Positions 25,651 to 34,394 of a DNA stretch of 64,000 nucleotides are shown piece after piece. The number at the start of each line of letters is the position of its first letter. Position 1 is the first letter of the stretch. The notes under the pieces are model-generated. The model was not told the origin of the DNA, searched no databases, and saw only the letters and a program-made list of their open reading frames with translations. The DNA is taken from the NCBI GenBank assembly GCA_003513495.1, contig DOPM01000043.1:1-64000 (forward strand). Reading direction: 5' to 3'. This DNA is from Desulfosporosinus sp. (lineage in GTDB: Bacteria > Bacillota > Desulfitobacteriia > Desulfitobacteriales > Desulfitobacteriaceae). The position numbers were made by a program, and so were the translations under genes.

Positions 25651-27855
25651 TTATGCTTTTTCTATCATTACGAAATTATCGTGAAAGGCTAACCCGTCGT
25701 TGCCAGTCGCTTGTTTTCCCATATCACTGGGGATGGCTTTCAAGGTGTAATTAACATTGAAATTAGAGTTTTTATACCAGGCCTCATAGGCGACGATGAC
25801 ATTTGTTGAGGTTGTCCGGGTTAGGTGGGCTTTGACCGTAATTGAACCCAGGTCATTGTAGATTTTAACCATAGTGCCCTCAGTAATACCGTATTTGGCA
25901 GCTAGATTCGGATGAATCTCCACCTTAGGCTCAGGGTTAGTAGTCATCATCCAGTCCAGGTTTTGGAACTGGGAGTGTAAAGCATACTGCGGATGGGGTG
26001 TCATAAAGCGGATCGGATATTTCTCGGGGGTTTTCATTTCATCAACCCAGATTGGGAGCGCCGGCAGTCCATTCTTCTCGGCAAGTTCACTATGGATTTC
26101 AATTTTCTTCGAAGGTGTGCGGAAATTCCCATCGGACCAGGAAGCGGGAGGCATTTTTGCCTTACGAGGCCCATCAATGAGTTCTTTATAATCGTTAATG
26201 CCGAGCATTTGATGTATTCCGGGGTTGAATTCTTTGGCTAACCATTCTTCCGGTGTTCCCGAAGTTGGGAAGGTACAAGATCCAGGTTCTAGGGCATTCA
26301 TTTTTTCAGAAAGTTCTATAGCGATTTCAACATCACTTTTACATTCATACAGAGGGTCAATAGCGCGTTGGTTGATGCCGACCCAATAGTGCCAATAGCT
26401 GGCCATGACATCCCAGTCCTCAAAATGGGTGGTTGCTGGCAAGACAATATCAGACATCTCGACGGTTTTATTGAAAAAGGAATCTACAGTAACCACAAAT
26501 TCCATAGAGGAGAACATTTTTTCAATGGCATTAGTGTCAGGATCTTGAGCTCCGGGATTCCGGCACGCCAGCCAGAGCATTTTTACTGGAGGGTCGCTTT
26601 GGGCGGAGACATCGTGGGCAAAGTTATTCATGTTGATGGCACGATCCCCTTCTTTGCCATCGGGACCAATGAATCCTTTAGACCCTTTGGGAGGGGCATT
26701 GACCATCGCATTATAGTTAAAGCCCCAGGTTTCTAGGTGACCGTAGTTGACTCCTCCACCAGATTTTCCTACATTGCCGGTCATGACTCCAAGGGCATCG
26801 ATGATCCGTACGTTCTGACCGCCGTTCGTGTGACGCTGCATACCGTAACCGACCCACATACTGGCTGGTTTAGCGGTTGCGTATTCGCGGGCAATTTCCA
26901 TGATGATGTCTTTAGGCACGCCGGTTTTTTCAGAAGCCCAGTCTAGAGTAATAGACTTTTTGACATACTCGACCCATTCATCAAAGCCGAGACTGTTGGC
27001 CCGGGCATACTCCCAATCGACCCAATTGTTGTCGATAATATAGCGAGCCATGCCCAAAGCGAGAGCACCATCTGTACTGGGGTTAATTTGTATATAGAGA
27101 TCGGCCTTTGAAGCAGTGGAGGTTAAGATAGGATCGATCACCACGAGTTTAGCGCCGCGTTCCCGAGCTTCGTTGATGAAGGGTAAGCTGTGAATCGCTG
27201 TCCAGGCGGCATTTTGTCCCCAGAGAATAATATACTTGGCATTAACCATGTCTTCGGGGTCGTTGCTATAAAGGGTGCCAAAATCATAGGTTTGAGCATC
27301 AATCCCGGCGGGCCAGCAGGGTGTTCCTACGGCGCGGGTTGTGTAGCCGATGCTTGACATAGTCCCCTCTATTCCATAGTGAACAATACCAAAATTTCCG
27401 GAGTACTTATCTAAGCAGATCGGGAGTGTAGAACCGTAGCGCTTCTTCAAATCTAGGATTTTCTTGGCAATCGTATCCATAGCTTCATCCCAACTGATAC
27501 GGGTCCAGTTGCCGGAACCACGAGGGGATTGCTTCATGGGGTATTTGATGCGATCCGGGCTATAGACACGGCGCGGATAAGAGTACCCTTTTAGGCAAAG
27601 CTTTCCGTTGGTATAGCCGTGTTTAGGGTCTCCTTCAACCTTTTTGAGGACTCCGTCTTCTACATAGGTAATCATCCCGCAGGTATCATAACAGTTACGA
27701 GGACAGACATTTCGGAAGGTTTTTATAGCCTCAGAGGGTTGATCCGCTGCAGAGGCAGAGGGGGAATTTGTTAATAAATTAAAGTTGAAAAGAGTCATAC
27801 TAGAGGCAGCAACGGCTGCTGCTCCTCCGAGAAATTTGCGGCGCGTAAGTTTCAT
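25651..27855 (-). CDS. Tat-exported molybdopterin oxidoreductase catalytic subunit (first copy)
   Basis: A 734-residue protein of the DMSO reductase superfamily. A twin-arginine signal is clear (LTRRKFLGG followed by an Ala-rich hydrophobic stretch). The N-terminal cluster site is CPRNCYDTC plus a later CLKG, and GTPCWPAG offers a Cys as the likely Mo/W ligand. The C-terminal pterin-binding domain is complete. It belongs to the uncharacterised CPRNCYDTC branch, so reductase substrate (S-, N-oxide, polysulfide or other) cannot be stated. GGAGGCCCC precedes the start. Its first 56 bases overlap the end of the torD-like gene. Confidence 0.9.
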   Translation of the reverse strand: MKLTRRKFLGGAAAVAASSMTLFNFNLLTNSPSASAADQPSEAIKTFRNVCPRNCYDTCGMITYVEDGVLKKVEGDPKHGYTNGKLCLKGYSYPRRVYSPDRIKYPMKQSPRGSGNWTRISWDEAMDTIAKKILDLKKRYGSTLPICLDKYSGNFGIVHYGIEGTMSSIGYTTRAVGTPCWPAGIDAQTYDFGTLYSNDPEDMVNAKYIILWGQNAAWTAIHSLPFINEARERGAKLVVIDPILTSTASKADLYIQINPSTDGALALGMARYIIDNNWVDWEYARANSLGFDEWVEYVKKSITLDWASEKTGVPKDIIMEIAREYATAKPASMWVGYGMQRHTNGGQNVRIIDALGVMTGNVGKSGGGVNYGHLETWGFNYNAMVNAPPKGSKGFIGPDGKEGDRAINMNNFAHDVSAQSDPPVKMLWLACRNPGAQDPDTNAIEKMFSSMEFVVTVDSFFNKTVEMSDIVLPATTHFEDWDVMASYWHYWVGINQRAIDPLYECKSDVEIAIELSEKMNALEPGSCTFPTSGTPEEWLAKEFNPGIHQMLGINDYKELIDGPRKAKMPPASWSDGNFRTPSKKIEIHSELAEKNGLPALPIWVDEMKTPEKYPIRFMTPHPQYALHSQFQNLDWMMTTNPEPKVEIHPNLAAKYGITEGTMVKIYNDLGSITVKAHLTRTTSTNVIVAYEAWYKNSNFNVNYTLKAIPSDMGKQATGNDGLAFHDNFVMIEKA

Positions 27856-28519
27856 AAGGGGCCTCCTTCGTGTTTAATGGTGCGTTAAGAGTTGAGAGCG
27901 CAACTAGAATCTCGCTTAAGGCAGAAAAGAGAGGATGTTTGGCTGACTGGGAAACTGTGTGAGCAAATGTTTTTAACCAGAGGCCAAGGTGTTGTTGCCA
28001 AAACTCCTGGTATAAGGTTTTATAGAGTTGTATTTTAGCGCTGTTCTTGGCAGCTTGTGTCTCAATAATCCGACTCAAGAGGTATGCAACGAATTCGAGT
28101 TCGGTTGAGATAAAATCATCTGGTTCATGCCTTTGCCCTATGGTCTGTAAATTTTCTCGCTGGTAGAATTTGCGGACAGCTAAGGTTTGTTCTCCCATCA
28201 CTAAATGGTCGGAGGATAAATACACAGACTCATAAGGGGGGGCAACAGGAGCATTGGGACCGACGAAGAGGCGGTTAAACTCGTAGCACATAACGAGATA
28301 TTCTCCGTCATTCGTTTCAGAGTATTGAGCTAAGATTTGGTTGGCTTGAAGCAGTCTAGAGGTATTATAGTGTTCGGCTATGGCCGAACAGGATTTAACC
28401 AGTGGACTCAAGGTTTGAGATAAGTTTTCCCCTCCTTGGGCGAAGAGATGGCTAAGCGCGAGTAGTAGTTCGCCATGAGTTTTCAGAACTTGGGGAGGGC
28501 AGTCCTCGAAAAAGGTCAT
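27800..28519 (-). CDS. TorD/DmsD family molybdoenzyme chaperone
   Basis: A 239-residue all-helical protein of the TorD family, with the recognisable YEFNRLFVGPNAPVAPPYESVY block (about residues 75-97) that contains the family's conserved FxGP...P.ESVY motif. It should bind the Tat leader and insert the pterin cofactor into the catalytic subunit encoded next. ATG 28519 follows AGGAGG; a longer frame is rejected. The coding region overlaps the next gene by 56 bases, and its last 15 residues (RRSSSRCCL end) are probably not conserved. Confidence 0.85.
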   Translation of the reverse strand: MTFFEDCPPQVLKTHGELLLALSHLFAQGGENLSQTLSPLVKSCSAIAEHYNTSRLLQANQILAQYSETNDGEYLVMCYEFNRLFVGPNAPVAPPYESVYLSSDHLVMGEQTLAVRKFYQRENLQTIGQRHEPDDFISTELEFVAYLLSRIIETQAAKNSAKIQLYKTLYQEFWQQHLGLWLKTFAHTVSQSAKHPLFSALSEILVALSTLNAPLNTKEAPYETYAPQISRRSSSRCCL

Positions 28520-28724
28520 TAATATAGTCCTCCTTTCTTTTAGCCAAGATTCTTGTACCAATGTTCACTTTACATGCCTATAATTCGGCTTTCTCAGTTT
28601 TGTTCCTTTAGAGTAAAAAATGAAATGAAAGGGCATTCGTTGTAAAAAGAAACAAAAGCCCCTCTCCACAAGGTGTGAAGGGGGATGTAGCCTTCCATCT
28701 TCTTTTCTTAAGTGGCTAACAAAG

Positions 28725-28760
28725 ACAAATTCCCCTCTCCACCGGGAGAAGGGAATTTGT
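28725..28760. terminator. Hairpin between the PucR-type gene and torD
   Basis: ACAAATTCCCCTCTCC and GGAGAAGGGAATTTGT pair with one mismatch. A second weaker C-rich/G-rich hairpin lies about 40 bases further (28656-28690). They probably separate the regulator's transcript from the molybdoenzyme operon. Confidence 0.55.
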
Positions 28761-28794
28761 TTGGGATATTCGAACCACGAAAATGGGATAGTAA

Positions 28795-30366
28795 CTAGTC
28801 TGGCCATAATGATTTTATTCGACCGATCTTAAGAGCGAGAAAAAGATTAACCTGATTCTCCAGAGAGGATAGATCACGGTCTAGGATTTCAGAAGCTTTT
28901 TTAAGGCGATAGCGGAGGGTGTTGGGATGAAGATAAAGCTTCTCACCCGCTGCATTCAAGTCTGTGTTGCACGAGAAATAGGCTAATAATGTTTCTTCAA
29001 GAGCAAGATTACTTTCTTTGTCGAATTTAAGTAGAGGACCCAGAATTTCTGAACGATAGTCTTCTAATTCCTGGCGATCCAAACGGTGTAATAATCGCAT
29101 AATGCCAAGGTCATAAAAAGGAATTAAGCGATCTGGTTTATCAAAGAGTTTTCCCAATTCGAGCGCTGTCCTTGCTTCTTGAAAACTCCGGTGTAGATAG
29201 CGCGCAGAATTATAAAGATTGCCAAGACCATATTGAAACGGTTGTTTGCCAGGGATGGAGTTGATAATTTTCAGGATCGGCTCAAGCAGCCCGAGCGCTT
29301 TACTGTGCCATTCTGATTGTGGAAGCATGTCCTGGAGGGGAAAGAGTAAAACAACCTGACCATTGCGTTCAAGACAAATTGTCTTAGGTTGGCGTTTATG
29401 CAAAAGTGTGGTCATTTCAGTCAATAATTCTTCGAAACGTTCGCGGTCGGCGGAATCGGGATCATAGCCAGTTATTTCGCCAACCACGACAAAGTGAGGT
29501 TTAGAGAAGTCCCATCCCCATAACTTGCCCCGCGAAATGATCACTTCTAGAGAATCAAAATTATTGTAAAGCAAATCAAAGAGAAAATCTCGATGGTGTT
29601 GGCGTTCGCTGTCCTGTATGCTTTGGGTCTTAACAAGTTCGAGTAAAATTAAAGTGGTTGTCTTATGAAGAAAGAATTGTTTGATACTTCCTATATTCTG
29701 GATGTCTTCCGCAAGTCCTAAGAAGCCTAGGACTCCTTTTGGCCCAGATAGAGGGCACCAGGTTAGTGGAACTGGATGAAGCTTTTTATCAGCCCATTGT
29801 CCTGTATAGAGTGGGGCGAAGGGTTTAGGGAGGTTGGGTGATATGCGGGGAGGCTTGAAAGAGATGGGGACTAAGGGGACGGTTTTTCCTCCAGCCCATC
29901 CGAGGACTTCGAGTTGCTTATTGATTAGGAAGATATCACACCCGAAAATTTCTTGTAAGCTGGCTAGAAATGAAAACCCCTTCCCACGAGTCAAATGTTC
30001 AGCGATCATTTGTGTATAGCGTTCACTGGTCATAAGGACGCGTCCCAGTTCACGTTCCAACCAATCCGATGCTTTATCACAAATGATCGGCCAGGGAGAA
30101 GGGTTCTCTTGGGAAAAAAATAAGGTAATTTTTTGGTTAGAAACCTCGACAGTTAAAGAAATGGATCCGTTTGCCGTAGGTTCCAGAATTATAGTTTCAC
30201 CGACAAGAGGTAATGAGAAGGTATTAATCCCTGAGAAGAGGATCGTTTGAATGGACAACTGGGAGATACTTTGGGTTAAAGTGTTATTGGAGCCGATGGC
30301 CTGTAACGATAAAGCTTCTTGGAGGCGTCCCACCGTGATTGATTGGGGTAAATCGAGGTTGTCCAT
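28795..30366 (-). CDS. PucR/CdaR family transcriptional regulator
   Basis: A 523-residue regulator. The N-terminal part (about 1-125) resembles the PucR sensor domain, a central GGDEF-like CdaR domain spans about 270-400, and the C-terminal helix-turn-helix (about 455-505) has the signature CNTDLNAAGEKLYLHPNTLRYRLKKASEIL. Family members respond to purines, sugars or carboxylates. ATG 30366 follows GAGGTGG. It sits between an ABC importer and the molybdoenzyme operon, all in one direction, and probably controls one or both. Confidence 0.88.
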   Translation of the reverse strand: MDNLDLPQSITVGRLQEALSLQAIGSNNTLTQSISQLSIQTILFSGINTFSLPLVGETIILEPTANGSISLTVEVSNQKITLFFSQENPSPWPIICDKASDWLERELGRVLMTSERYTQMIAEHLTRGKGFSFLASLQEIFGCDIFLINKQLEVLGWAGGKTVPLVPISFKPPRISPNLPKPFAPLYTGQWADKKLHPVPLTWCPLSGPKGVLGFLGLAEDIQNIGSIKQFFLHKTTTLILLELVKTQSIQDSERQHHRDFLFDLLYNNFDSLEVIISRGKLWGWDFSKPHFVVVGEITGYDPDSADRERFEELLTEMTTLLHKRQPKTICLERNGQVVLLFPLQDMLPQSEWHSKALGLLEPILKIINSIPGKQPFQYGLGNLYNSARYLHRSFQEARTALELGKLFDKPDRLIPFYDLGIMRLLHRLDRQELEDYRSEILGPLLKFDKESNLALEETLLAYFSCNTDLNAAGEKLYLHPNTLRYRLKKASEILDRDLSSLENQVNLFLALKIGRIKSLWPD

Positions 30367-30404
30367 TATTTCCACCTCACTTGATCAATAGTTAAGATTG
30401 GAGC

Positions 30405-30430
30405 ACTTGTTATATTTAAGTATAACAAGT
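30405..30430. promoter_or_regulatory. Perfect palindrome upstream of the PucR-type gene
   Basis: ACTTGTTATA and TATAACAAGT form 10-bp arms around TTTAAG, 39 bases before the regulator's start codon. Position and symmetry suggest an operator, possibly autoregulatory. A T-tract follows on the plus side only. Confidence 0.5.
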
Positions 30431-30512
30431 TTTTAGGAAATAGAGACATTTGAAGGAGTGATGAAGAACCTTTCTGCTTCGTGATAACAAAATCCAGCTA
30501 AAATAAGAGAAC

Positions 30513-31262
30513 TTACATCGTGGATATAAACGAGTCTCGCAACTCTTTCTTCAAAGCAAGAAAGTCAGGGTCATCCGGGCAACGAGGATAAGGAAAGGGG
30601 ACGGAGATAATTTCCCGAATTCTTCCCGGTGAGGATTCCATGACGATGATTCTTTGACCAAGGATTAAGGCCTCGTCGATGTCATGTGTGACATGAATGC
30701 AAGTTTTATGCGTGGATTTCCATAAGTTTAGAAAATCAGTCTGTAATTTAGTTCGGGTTTGTGCATCGAGAGCGGCGAAAGGCTCATCTAGTAATAAAAT
30801 TAAGGGATCAGCTGCCAAAGCCCGTGCAATTGCTGCTCTTTGAGCCATGCCCCCAGATAGTTGATTTGGCCAAGCTTTGGCAAAATTGCTTAACCCGACT
30901 ATCTCAAGGAGTTCTTCGACAATCCTTTGCAGTCTTTTTTTTTCATACCGACCCTTTATCCCAAACCCAACATTCTCTTCAAGGGTCAACCATGGAAAAA
31001 GGCGGGGTTCTTGAAAAATCATACCTCGTTCTGGACCAGTAGTAGTTATTACCTTGCCATGAAGCAGGATTTGGCCTGATGCCTGTTTTTCTAAACCAGC
31101 GATTATCCTAAGTAGGGTCGTCTTTCCGCATCCACTGGGGCCAAGTAAGCAAATTAACTCCCCCGAAGCCATCTCAAAGTGAATATTCTCAAGAGCAAGA
31201 ACCTGCCCTTTACCTATAGTAAAGAATTTCGAGATATTTTTGATTTCTAGGAAATTTGCCAT
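30513..31262 (-). CDS. ABC transporter ATPase, nitrate/sulfonate/taurine type
   Basis: A 249-residue ATPase of the SsuB/TauB/NrtD group. Walker A is GPSGCGKTT, signature LSGGMAQRAAIARAL and Walker B ILLLDEPFAALD, with MIFQEPRLFPWLTLEENVGFG as the Q-loop region typical of this subgroup. Its start overlaps the end of the permease gene by 16 bases, indicating translational coupling. Substrate is not evident. Confidence 0.9.
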   Translation of the reverse strand: MANFLEIKNISKFFTIGKGQVLALENIHFEMASGELICLLGPSGCGKTTLLRIIAGLEKQASGQILLHGKVITTTGPERGMIFQEPRLFPWLTLEENVGFGIKGRYEKKRLQRIVEELLEIVGLSNFAKAWPNQLSGGMAQRAAIARALAADPLILLLDEPFAALDAQTRTKLQTDFLNLWKSTHKTCIHVTHDIDEALILGQRIIVMESSPGRIREIISVPFPYPRCPDDPDFLALKKELRDSFISTM

Positions 31263-32110
31263 TTTTGTACCTCTTCAGTGTCTACCTTTTCTTGCCAAGG
31301 TAAGAATCTCTTTTCTAAACGAGTAACGATGAAATCTAAGGAGAGACCGATTAGGCCGATCACGAATACCCCTACGAGCATTAAATCGGGCTGAGCCATT
31401 TCACGGCCTTCCTGGATCAAATAGCCAATGCCCCTAGAAGCCCCCAGTAATTCGGCTGCAACTAAGGAACGCCAACAAAAGCTAAGACCGAGCCTCATAC
31501 CGACAAACACAGAAGGAGCAGCTGATGGAAGATAGACTCGTCTCATTAGACCCCAGTGAGAAAGACCATAGGTGTAAGCAACTTCCTTCAGCTTGGGATC
31601 GGTACTGGCGATGCCTAGGAACGTATTAAGAAAAATGGGAAAAAAGGCAGAATAAACAATGATAGCAATCTTAGAGGCCTCGTCAATGCCCAACCAGAGG
31701 ATGAACATAGGAATCCATGCAATGGCAGGTATTTGTTGAAAAAAGCTTAAACTGGGAGATAGAAAGCCGCGGACGCCCGGCAATAGGCCAAGGAGGAAGC
31801 CTAAAGGAAGAGCCAGAGCCAGGGCCAGGCCGAAACCGAAAAACACACGGTACAGGCTGGCTCCAATGTGTCTTACGAGTTGTCCGTTAACGGCAGCTGT
31901 TAAAAGGCGATCCCAAATCTGTGAGGGCGGGGGTAGGAGGTAGGTATTTATATAGCCCAAACGACTAAGAACCTCCCAGAGAACTAAGAGCAATATGGGA
32001 AGAGCTAACCCCTTCAACATTTTAATACAAAGTTGTTTTTCGGTGGGCAGTATAAACGCTCCCGTCAAAGTTGTCGGCATTTCTCGCTGGTGATTTGCGG
32101 AAGCCTTCAT
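31247..32110 (-). CDS. ABC transporter permease, nitrate/sulfonate/taurine type
   Basis: A 287-residue membrane protein with about six helices and the SsuC-family EAA loop (KLKEVAYTYGLSHWGLMRRVYLPSAAP). SLGFCWRSLVAAELLGASRGIGYLI-like conserved features follow (LSFCWRSLVAAELLGASRG). ATG 32110 follows GGAGG. It pairs with the ATPase and the binding lipoprotein. Confidence 0.9.
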   Translation of the reverse strand: MKASANHQREMPTTLTGAFILPTEKQLCIKMLKGLALPILLLVLWEVLSRLGYINTYLLPPPSQIWDRLLTAAVNGQLVRHIGASLYRVFFGFGLALALALPLGFLLGLLPGVRGFLSPSLSFFQQIPAIAWIPMFILWLGIDEASKIAIIVYSAFFPIFLNTFLGIASTDPKLKEVAYTYGLSHWGLMRRVYLPSAAPSVFVGMRLGLSFCWRSLVAAELLGASRGIGYLIQEGREMAQPDLMLVGVFVIGLIGLSLDFIVTRLEKRFLPWQEKVDTEEVQKWQIS

Positions 32111-32240
32111 ATTAACCTCCATTTGCCGCTATCACAGGCGACACAATATATAGCAATGAAAAATGGTACATCCGGAAGATTCTTCACTTCGTTCAGAATT
32201 CCCACGCGTTGCAGCGCCACAATAAACGAAAAATTATACC

Positions 32241-32301
32241 TGTCATCCTGAGCGTCAGCGAAGGGTCTAGATCCTTCAGTCGTACCTCTTTCAGGATGAC
32301 A
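32241..32301. repeat. TGTCATCCTGA...TCAGGATGACA palindromic element
   Basis: An 11-bp perfect inverted repeat with a roughly 40-base interior containing AGCGAAGGGTCTAGATCCTTC. This closely resembles the TCATCCTGAGCGAAGCGAAGGATC intergenic repeats seen in many bacterial genomes. It lies between the permease and binding-protein genes. An isolated half, TCAGGATGACA, also occurs near 15037. Confidence 0.65.
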
Positions 32302-32316
32302 TAGTGCTTGGGTTGC

Positions 32317-33309
32317 CTACGTCGTAGGTAAGTAACTTGGATCGACTAAATCGTTTATGACCTTATTAATGTCTACGTCGGAACGGATCATGCCCTCTTT
32401 TTGCAAAAAGGAAGCAGATTTCAGCAAGTCACTCTTAACCTCATCGAGATTCATCTCAAAGTTAAAGATAGGATAAAGAGCCTTGACTGCTTTGATGTCC
32501 ATTTGATTTTTCTGAGCGGTCATGGTTAAGGCTTCCTCTATGTTGGCTTCGCTCCAGTCAATGGAAGCCTTGTGGACGTTTAGGTAACGTTTTACTAGCT
32601 CGGGTTGAGTTTGGGCAAATTCACTGCGCACGGCAATCACGGCTAAACCGGGAATTAATCCTTCCGCCGAATTCAGTTTTTTAATCTTACCAGTAGCAAC
32701 GGCCTTGGAAAGCAGTGGTTCAGGGAGAATTGTGGCATCAACATGTCCTGCAGCAAGAGCAGCTGTCGCGGCCGTTGAATCCATATTAATTAGTTCAAGG
32801 TCCTGAGTCGTTAGTTGAACGTCTGCCAAAGCCCGGATTAACATCTCATGGAGCATGGTTCCCTTTTGCAAAGCAATTTTCTTTCCTTTGAGGTCGGCCA
32901 CTGTGTTTACTGATCCGTCCGTTTTAACAACCAGATTGATTCCTTTAGGAAAGCGGGAGTAGGAGGCTACGATTTTAAGGTCATTACCATTGGCTTTGGC
33001 TAAAATAGCCGAAACATAGTTAAGGCTATTGGCAAAATCAAGTGATTTGGCAGCTAACGCTTCAAGTTGGTTGCTTGGAACAGAAATATCATGCCATTTG
33101 AATTCTATACCATCTTTCTGAAACTCACTTTCGAACAGCTTTTTTTCCTGAGCTACAATCGAAGGGACGTTAATAGGTCTAGAGACGTAAGAGGCGTTGA
33201 TTGTTTTAGGTTTTTCGGGTAAGGATTGATTGGAGGTTTTTAAGGGTGTACACCCCGCAAGGAGGATGGTAAATAATGCAAGAACGAAGAACATCTTTGA
33301 GCGAAACAT
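32317..33309 (-). CDS. Substrate-binding lipoprotein of an SsuA/TauA-type ABC importer
   Basis: A 330-residue protein with a lipoprotein signal (ALFTILLAGC, Cys about 19) and an SsuA/THI5-like periplasmic-binding fold (NASYVSRPINVPSIVAQEKKLFE, VADLKGKKIALQKGTMLHEML, AALAAGHVDATILPEP). It captures a small anion such as a sulfonate, nitrate-like or pyrimidine precursor; which cannot be told. ATG 33309 is the likeliest start. It is the first gene of the three-gene transporter operon, with a palindromic element between it and the permease. Confidence 0.88.
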   Translation of the reverse strand: MFRSKMFFVLALFTILLAGCTPLKTSNQSLPEKPKTINASYVSRPINVPSIVAQEKKLFESEFQKDGIEFKWHDISVPSNQLEALAAKSLDFANSLNYVSAILAKANGNDLKIVASYSRFPKGINLVVKTDGSVNTVADLKGKKIALQKGTMLHEMLIRALADVQLTTQDLELINMDSTAATAALAAGHVDATILPEPLLSKAVATGKIKKLNSAEGLIPGLAVIAVRSEFAQTQPELVKRYLNVHKASIDWSEANIEEALTMTAQKNQMDIKAVKALYPIFNFEMNLDEVKSDLLKSASFLQKEGMIRSDVDINKVINDLVDPSYLPTT

Positions 33310-33429
33310 AATAATCACAATCCTTTACTTTCTGCTTGAGCTTAAACGATACACTCACTTGTTCTATAGTTTAACATAACCAAGCCGTAGGAACTACTCT
33401 ATAAAATGGAAAACTAGACAGCTATCCGC

Positions 33430-33467
33430 ATGTAAACAAGTGGATACACGTATTGATTTGTTTACAT
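33430..33467. promoter_or_regulatory. ATGTAAACAA inverted repeat
   Basis: ATGTAAACAA (33430-33439) and TTGTTTACAT (33458-33467) are perfect 10-bp arms 18 bases apart, about 120 bases upstream of the binding-protein gene. This is a plausible operator for either flanking unit. Confidence 0.4.
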
Positions 33468-33609
33468 AGTCTAGAGTCGAGAATCCAATGCAGATCAGGT
33501 ATTCTAATGTGTCAAAATGTGTATGAGAGTATACATCTATAAATCTTAGTGTTTTCGGGATTTGATAAGGTTAAAGTGGATTAATCCTTGACTGGACTTA
33601 AAGCAGAAG

Positions 33610-33673
33610 ATTCTAAATATACAGATAAGATACTTGGCATGGCAATTGCATAATAATTCTGTATATTTAGAAT
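33610..33673. repeat. 15-bp inverted repeat enclosing a sigma-54-like promoter
   Basis: ATTCTAAATATACAG (33610-33624) and CTGTATATTTAGAAT (33659-33673) are perfect inverted copies 34 bases apart. The sigma-54-like sequence lies in the interval. It may be a dimeric regulator site or a cruciform-prone element. Confidence 0.65.
33634..33650 (+). promoter_or_regulatory. Sigma-54-type promoter candidate for the corrinoid operon
   Basis: TTGGCATGGCAATTGCA matches the -24/-12 consensus YTGGCACGRNNNTTGCW at all fixed positions but one (T for C). It is about 160 bases before cobO and oriented towards it. No sigma-54 activator gene is in the window. Confidence 0.5.
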
Positions 33674-33809
33674 AGAGTGTCAAGACATGTAGTATTTTCA
33701 TCGATCAACAAGGGGCATTGATTTCAACACAAAGACTGATAAGTGGACCTCCCCTACCTTAAGTTGACCTTTGACTTGACGGGGAAGAGCGAAGAAAGAG
33801 GTGAATACA

Positions 33810-34361
33810 TTGAGTGTGATGCAGTCCACAGCGAGCATAGCCAAGCGTGGTTTGGTGATGGTAATTACGGGTAACGGCAAGGGCAAGACAACATCATCCT
33901 TTGGCCAGGCCTTACGGGCTATTGGACAGGGCTACAAGGTATGCATTATTCAGTTTATGAAGGGACGTAAATATGGAGAGGTGATTGCCGCGGAAAAGTA
34001 CCTCCCGGACTTGCATGTCTATCAATTTGGACTGGATAGTTTTGTCATGCGGAACAATCCTGCGCCTGTAGACGTGGAGATGGCCCAGCAAGGTTTCGAA
34101 AAAGCTAAAGAGATCATTGCCAGTAGGGAATATAACATGGTCATCCTGGATGAGATTAATGTGGCCGTGGACTTTAAGCTTATTCCGGAGGAAGAAGTGC
34201 TAGAGATGGTTAAAAATAAGCCAGCAGAATTGGATTTATTGTTAAGCGGCCGCTATGCTTCCGATAAGTTGAGAGAGATAGCAGATTTGGTAAGTGAAGT
34301 TACTGAGATAAAACATCACTATAGTGCGGGGATTAAAGATAGGGCAGGAATTGAGTACTAG
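33810..34361 (+). CDS. cobO: Corrinoid adenosyltransferase, CobO/BtuR family
   Basis: A 183-residue enzyme with P-loop GNGKGKTTS near the N-terminus and the CobA/CobO signature blocks IQFMKGRKYGE, MVILDEINVAVDF and LLSGRYASDKL. It transfers adenosine from ATP to cob(I)alamin, making adenosylcobalamin, the cofactor of the mutase encoded next. TTG 33810 is favoured because AGAGGTG is six bases upstream; ATG 33819 is an alternative. Co-location with mutase and meaB suggests a self-sufficient cofactor module. The base composition from here to about 38370 is richer in GC than the flanks. Confidence 0.9.
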   Translation: MSVMQSTASIAKRGLVMVITGNGKGKTTSSFGQALRAIGQGYKVCIIQFMKGRKYGEVIAAEKYLPDLHVYQFGLDSFVMRNNPAPVDVEMAQQGFEKAKEIIASREYNMVILDEINVAVDFKLIPEEEVLEMVKNKPAELDLLLSGRYASDKLREIADLVSEVTEIKHHYSAGIKDRAGIEY

Positions 34362-34394
34362 TATTAAACAATGAACCATGAGGAGGGAATAACT

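Noticed and set aside
33319..33800. Cobalamin riboswitch before cobO
   Set aside because: The conserved cobalamin-aptamer motifs are not present; only inverted repeats and the sigma-54-like site were found.
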